From Chromatiaceae bacterium (GTDB lineage: Bacteria; Pseudomonadota; Gammaproteobacteria; Chromatiales; Chromatiaceae), in NCBI GenBank assembly GCA_016938795.1, contig JAFGTZ010000071.1:1-10285 (forward strand): a stretch of 10,285 bases of DNA, in the 5' to 3' direction. This document shows positions 6,584-10,285 of this stretch, in pieces. Position 1 is the stretch's first letter. Each line of letters starts with the position of its first letter. The notes below the pieces were generated by a model. The model worked only from the letters and a program-made list of their open reading frames with translations. It did not search any database and had not been told where the DNA came from. The translations under genes and the position numbers were made by a program.

Positions 6584-9500
6584 ATGCAATACGGAGACCT
6601 TATCCAATTCGACCCGATTGAGTCGGTCGTTCAGTTGCGTGACGCGGACAAATCGAGCGCCGCGCACCATCTGGTGAACACCTATGTCATTTCCGAGGAA
6701 ATGGCCGAACGGCTCGCCCAGCTTGTCATTCCTCAGATGCAGTTCGACCAGCCGGTCGATAACAAGGGCCTGCTGGTCGTCGGAAACTACGGCACCGGTA
6801 AATCGCATCTGATGTCGGTGGTCTCCAGTCTTGCCGAGGACGCCTCTCTGTTGGACGGACTGAACCACGCCGGTGTCCGCGATGCAGCCGCTCAGATCGC
6901 CGGTCGGTTCAAGGTTATCCGGACCGAGATCGGCGCCACCACCATGTCCCTGCGCGATATCCTGGTGTCCGAGTTGGAGGAGCATCTCGAAACACTCGGC
7001 GTGGAGTATCTGTTCCCCGAGGCGGGCACCATCACCAGCCACAAAGGGGCCTTCGAGGACATGATGACCAGGTTCGGCGAGGTCTTTCCCGATCACGGCC
7101 TGCTGCTGGTGGTCGATGAGCTGCTCGACTATCTGCGCACCCGCAAGGACCAGGAGCTGATCCTCGACCTCAACTTTCTCCGCGAGGTCGGCGAGGTCTG
7201 CCGGGGTCTGCGCTTCCGCTTCATGGGCGGTGTCCAGGAAGCCATTTTCGACAGCCCGCGCTTTGCCTTTGTCGCCGACAGCATCCGCCGGGTGAAGGAC
7301 CGCTTCGAGCAGATCCTCATTGCCCGCAGTGACGTGAAATTCGTCGTCGCCGAGCGTCTGCTCAAGAAGACCGCCGAGCAACAGGCCAGGATCCGCGACT
7401 ATCTGATGCCCTTTGCCAAATACTACGGCGGGCTCAACGAGCGCCTGGACGAGTTCGTCCGGCTCTTTCCGGTGCATCCCGATTACATCGACACCTTCGA
7501 GCGAGTAACGGTCCTTGAGAAACGCGAGGTGCTCAAGACCCTGTCGAAGGCGATGCAGGCCATTCTGGACCGGGATGTGCCGCAAGACGAGCCTGGTCTG
7601 ATCGCCTTCGACAGCTACTGGAACACGCTCAAGGACAATCCGTCCTTCCGCGCCATTCCCGAGATCCGCTCGGTCATCGATTGCAGCCAGGTGCTGGAAT
7701 CCCGCATCGAGAACGCCATCACCCGCAAGCAGTACAAGCCGATGGCGCTGCGCCTGATCCATGCGTTGTCCGTCCACCGTCTCACCACCGGCGACATCTA
7801 TGCCCCCATGGGCGCGTCCGCCGAGGAACTGCGCGACCGTCTCTGCCTGTTCGATCCGCTGATCGCCGAGCTGGGCAGCGACGAGCCCGACAAGGACTTG
7901 CAGACCCATGTGGAAACGGTCCTGCGTGAGATCCATAAAACGGTCAGCGGCCAGTTCATCTCCTTCAATGCCAACAACCGCCAGTTCTATCTCGACCTGA
8001 AGAAGACTGACGATTTCGACGCCCTGATCGACAAACGGGCCGAAAGCCTGGGATCTGGCCAGCTCGACCGCTTCTATTACGAGGCGCTCAAGCGGGTCAT
8101 GGAATGCCAGGACGCCACCTATGTGACCGGCTATAAGATCTGGCAGCACGAACTGATCTGGCGGGAGCACAAGGCCGCCCGCACCGGCTACCTTTTTTTC
8201 GGCGCGCCCAACGAGCGCTCCACGGCCGTGCCGCAGCGGGACTTCTATCTCTACTTCATTCAGCCGAACGATCCGCCACGCTTCAAGGACGACAAGGCAG
8301 GCGATGAGGTCTTCTTTCGTCTGAAAGGCATCGACGAAGACTTTCAGACCGCACTGAAGCGCTACGCAGCCGCGCTGGATCTGGCGGGTACGGCATCGGG
8401 GCACGCCAAGGCCACCTATGAAGCCAAGGCCAACGGCTTCCTGAAACAGCTGGTCCAATGGCTGCAAAAGCGTATGATCGAGGCCTTCGAGGTCACCTAT
8501 CAGGGCCGCGTCAAGTCCATGACCGAATGGGCCAAGGGCCAATCGATCCGCGACCTGTCCGGCCTGTCGCCCCACGAGACCATCAACTTCCGCGATCTGG
8601 TCAACACCATCGCCGCTGTCTGCCTGGCCCCGAACTTCGAGAACCAGGCCCCGGACTATCCGTTCTTCTCGGTCCTGATCACTGGCAATAACCGCGCCCA
8701 GGCCGCGCAGGACGCCTTGCGGGCCATCGCCGGCCCCGCAGGAAAACAGCAACGTACCAAGCAGGCCACCGCCGTGCTTGACGCCCTTGAGCTGCTCGAT
8801 GGCGAGAAGATCGACCCCTACAAGTCGAAGTACACCCAGTTCATCCTCGATGCCGTCAAGGCCAAGGGGCACGGCCAGGTGGTCAACCGCAGCGAGATCA
8901 TCCAGGACGACCACGGGCTGGAATACATGAACCCGGGCGGTTCGCGTCTGGAACCCGAATGGGTGAGCGTGCTGGTGGCGGCGCTGGTCTACTCCGGCGA
9001 CATTGTGCTCGCCATTCCGGGCAAGAAATTCGACGCCACCGGGTTGCAACAGCTTGCCGCGACCGGCATGGACGAACTGGTCCGCTTCAAGCATCTGGAA
9101 CAGCCCAAGGAATGGAACCTGCCCGCGCTCAAGGCGCTGTTCGAGTTGCTCGGCCCCTATGGAACAACGCCGGGCATGGCCCAGCTTGTCACCCAGGGCA
9201 AGGATGAGCCGGTGCAGAACCTGCAGCAGGCGGTGGGCAAGATCGTCAAGCGCATCGTCATGACCCAGCAAACCCTGCGCGAAGGGCTCTCTTTCTGGGG
9301 GCTGGATTTGCTCGGGGCAAGTGGCGAGGGGCGAGAGGCGAGAGAGGGAACACTCCAGCAAGCAAAGGAATTTTTTGAAAGCCTGCAAGCGTATTCCTCG
9401 CCGGGCAAGCTGAAAAACTTCCGCTACAGCGCCGACGAGGTACTGGCGCATGAAAAGGCCCTGCGGATACTCGACGGGTTGGACGCCCTGCGCGAGATCG

Positions 9501-10285
9501 TCCTGGAGCACGGCCCGATGACATCTTGGCTGGCCACCGCAGAAGGCATCCTTCCTCAGGGCCATCCCTGGGTCAACCAGTTGCAGACCACCCGCCAAGC
9601 GGTGTTGGATGCCGTCAAGGAATTCAGCGGCTTGCCACTGCCCATTCCTTCATCAATGAATCCGCTGTCGGGGATCAGCGCCAAGCTCAAAGCGCTCAAG
9701 CAAGAATACCGCATCGCCTATATCCGCCTACACACCCAAGCCCGACTCGGCGTAAACGACGACAAGCGCAAGGCGGGCTTGCTCAACGACCAGCGCCTGC
9801 AAACCCTGCTCAAGCTGGCCGGTATCGACCTGATGCCCCGGCAGCAGCTCACCGATTACCAGAACCGCCTGGCCGGGCTGAAGAGCTGTACGCGCCTGAC
9901 CGAGAAGGATCTCGATGCCTCGCCCATCTGCCCGCATTGCGGCTTCCGGCCTGCGGTGGAAACCGGTGCGGCGGCAGGCTCGCAGATGATCGACCAGATG
10001 GACGCCCGGCTCGACGCCATGGTGGCGGCCTGGACCTCCACCCTCCTCAGCAACCTGGAAGACCCGATCACCCAGGCCAACATGGACCTGCTGAAGATCG
10101 ACGACCGCGAGCCCCTGGAAGCCTTCATCCAGTCGAAGGAACTGCCGGCGCCGCTGGACAGCAACTTCGTTCACGCCCTGAAGGAAGTGCTCTCCGGTCT
10201 GGTCAAGGTCACCGTCAAGGCGCAGGAGCTGCAACAGGCCCTGCAGGTCACCGACGGCCCGGCCACCCCGGCGGAGATGAAGAAA
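6584..10285 (+). CDS. brxC: BREX P-loop protein BrxC/PglY type (DUF6079-like), partial at right edge
   Basis: This is a very large cytosolic ATPase, a core component of BREX phage exclusion; 1234 codons are visible without a stop and the gene continues past the window. The ATG at 6584 follows AGGA five bases upstream. The N-terminal ATPase domain has Walker A GNYGTGKS at 67-74 (Lys73) and Walker B LLLVVDELLDYL, with Asp178 and Glu179. Next comes the BrxC/PglY-type FPVHPDYIDTFERV and EKREVLKTLSKAM region (about 300-330), then ALSVHRLTTGDIYAPMGASAEELRD. The middle is long and mostly helical. A CPHC motif at 1116-1119 near the visible end suggests a zinc-binding element. DUF6079 proteins are, as I recall, about 1200-1250 residues, so the stop is probably close. 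A seven-base tandem repeat lies at 9323-9343. With brxF it marks a BREX type 3 locus. Confidence 0.87.
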   Translation, partial: MQYGDLIQFDPIESVVQLRDADKSSAAHHLVNTYVISEEMAERLAQLVIPQMQFDQPVDNKGLLVVGNYGTGKSHLMSVVSSLAEDASLLDGLNHAGVRDAAAQIAGRFKVIRTEIGATTMSLRDILVSELEEHLETLGVEYLFPEAGTITSHKGAFEDMMTRFGEVFPDHGLLLVVDELLDYLRTRKDQELILDLNFLREVGEVCRGLRFRFMGGVQEAIFDSPRFAFVADSIRRVKDRFEQILIARSDVKFVVAERLLKKTAEQQARIRDYLMPFAKYYGGLNERLDEFVRLFPVHPDYIDTFERVTVLEKREVLKTLSKAMQAILDRDVPQDEPGLIAFDSYWNTLKDNPSFRAIPEIRSVIDCSQVLESRIENAITRKQYKPMALRLIHALSVHRLTTGDIYAPMGASAEELRDRLCLFDPLIAELGSDEPDKDLQTHVETVLREIHKTVSGQFISFNANNRQFYLDLKKTDDFDALIDKRAESLGSGQLDRFYYEALKRVMECQDATYVTGYKIWQHELIWREHKAARTGYLFFGAPNERSTAVPQRDFYLYFIQPNDPPRFKDDKAGDEVFFRLKGIDEDFQTALKRYAAALDLAGTASGHAKATYEAKANGFLKQLVQWLQKRMIEAFEVTYQGRVKSMTEWAKGQSIRDLSGLSPHETINFRDLVNTIAAVCLAPNFENQAPDYPFFSVLITGNNRAQAAQDALRAIAGPAGKQQRTKQATAVLDALELLDGEKIDPYKSKYTQFILDAVKAKGHGQVVNRSEIIQDDHGLEYMNPGGSRLEPEWVSVLVAALVYSGDIVLAIPGKKFDATGLQQLAATGMDELVRFKHLEQPKEWNLPALKALFELLGPYGTTPGMAQLVTQGKDEPVQNLQQAVGKIVKRIVMTQQTLREGLSFWGLDLLGASGEGREAREGTLQQAKEFFESLQAYSSPGKLKNFRYSADEVLAHEKALRILDGLDALREIVLEHGPMTSWLATAEGILPQGHPWVNQLQTTRQAVLDAVKEFSGLPLPIPSSMNPLSGISAKLKALKQEYRIAYIRLHTQARLGVNDDKRKAGLLNDQRLQTLLKLAGIDLMPRQQLTDYQNRLAGLKSCTRLTEKDLDASPICPHCGFRPAVETGAAAGSQMIDQMDARLDAMVAAWTSTLLSNLEDPITQANMDLLKIDDREPLEAFIQSKELPAPLDSNFVHALKEVLSGLVKVTVKAQELQQALQVTDGPATPAEMKK
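9323..9343 (+). repeat. Heptanucleotide tandem repeat within brxC
   Basis: Three consecutive seven-base units, GGCGAGG, GGCGAGA and GGCGAGA, are followed by a partial GAGGG. They encode the charged low-complexity stretch SGEGREAREGT at about residues 913-923 of BrxC. Seven is not a multiple of three, so gain or loss of one unit would shift the frame. The tract looks unlike the surrounding helical sequence and may be an inserted or slipped repeat. Confidence 0.85.

Noticed and set aside
6134..9598. Very long open frame on the minus strand opposite brxF and brxC (1154 codons)
   Set aside because: It is antisense to two genes with clear family motifs. Its product has no recognisable motif and is explained by GC-rich codon bias suppressing stops on the opposite strand.
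1..10285. Search for CRISPR arrays, tRNA genes, IS elements and integrases
   Set aside because: No regularly spaced repeats, no recognisable tRNA fold and no transposase or integrase motifs were seen. The mobile origin of the right half rests only on the clpB scar, composition and gene type.

Overview
The window is GC-rich bacterial chromosome, most plausibly from a gammaproteobacterium. The combination nagZ, a 6-oxopurine phosphoribosyltransferase, S-methyl-5'-thioinosine phosphorylase and Hsp33 is typical of Pseudomonas- and Chromatiales-like genomes. I lean towards a purple-sulfur-bacterium-like lineage, but the sequence alone does not prove it. No tRNA, rRNA, CRISPR array, transposase or integrase was seen.

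Region 1 (about 150-3374, minus strand) reads nagZ -> hpt -> methylthioinosine phosphorylase -> small membrane-anchored protein of unknown function. Gaps are 62, 100 and 30 bases and all genes are co-directional, so it is a likely operon. NagZ recycles peptidoglycan. The phosphorylase releases hypoxanthine from methylthioinosine, and Hpt returns hypoxanthine to IMP, so the two middle genes are consecutive steps of purine salvage.

Region 2 (3375-5817) starts with a divergent intergenic region of 295 bases. The plus strand then carries hslO (redox-regulated chaperone Hsp33) and, 18 bases after it, a NupC-type concentrative nucleoside transporter. The transporter could feed nucleosides into the same salvage chemistry.

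Region 3 (5819-5959, minus strand) is a broken gene. It encodes 46 residues that read as the extreme C-terminus of the disaggregase ClpB, followed by a stop, with no ClpB reading frame upstream. The homology ends near 5960. Immediately beyond this scar the strand, the gene type and, in hand-counted samples, the base composition all change.

Region 4 (about 5960-10285, plus strand) is the start of a phage-defence locus. A small P-loop protein resembling BrxF (169 aa) is followed by a very large P-loop protein of the BrxC/PglY type (DUF6079-like), which runs off the right edge after 1234 codons. This pair is how BREX type 3 loci begin. The expected next genes (DUF1156-type methyltransferase PglXI, helicase BrxHII, PglZ, BrxA) would lie to the right and are not visible. 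BREX is a known system. The less expected points here are its position against a clpB 3'-end scar and a seven-base tandem repeat inside brxC that could alter the reading frame.
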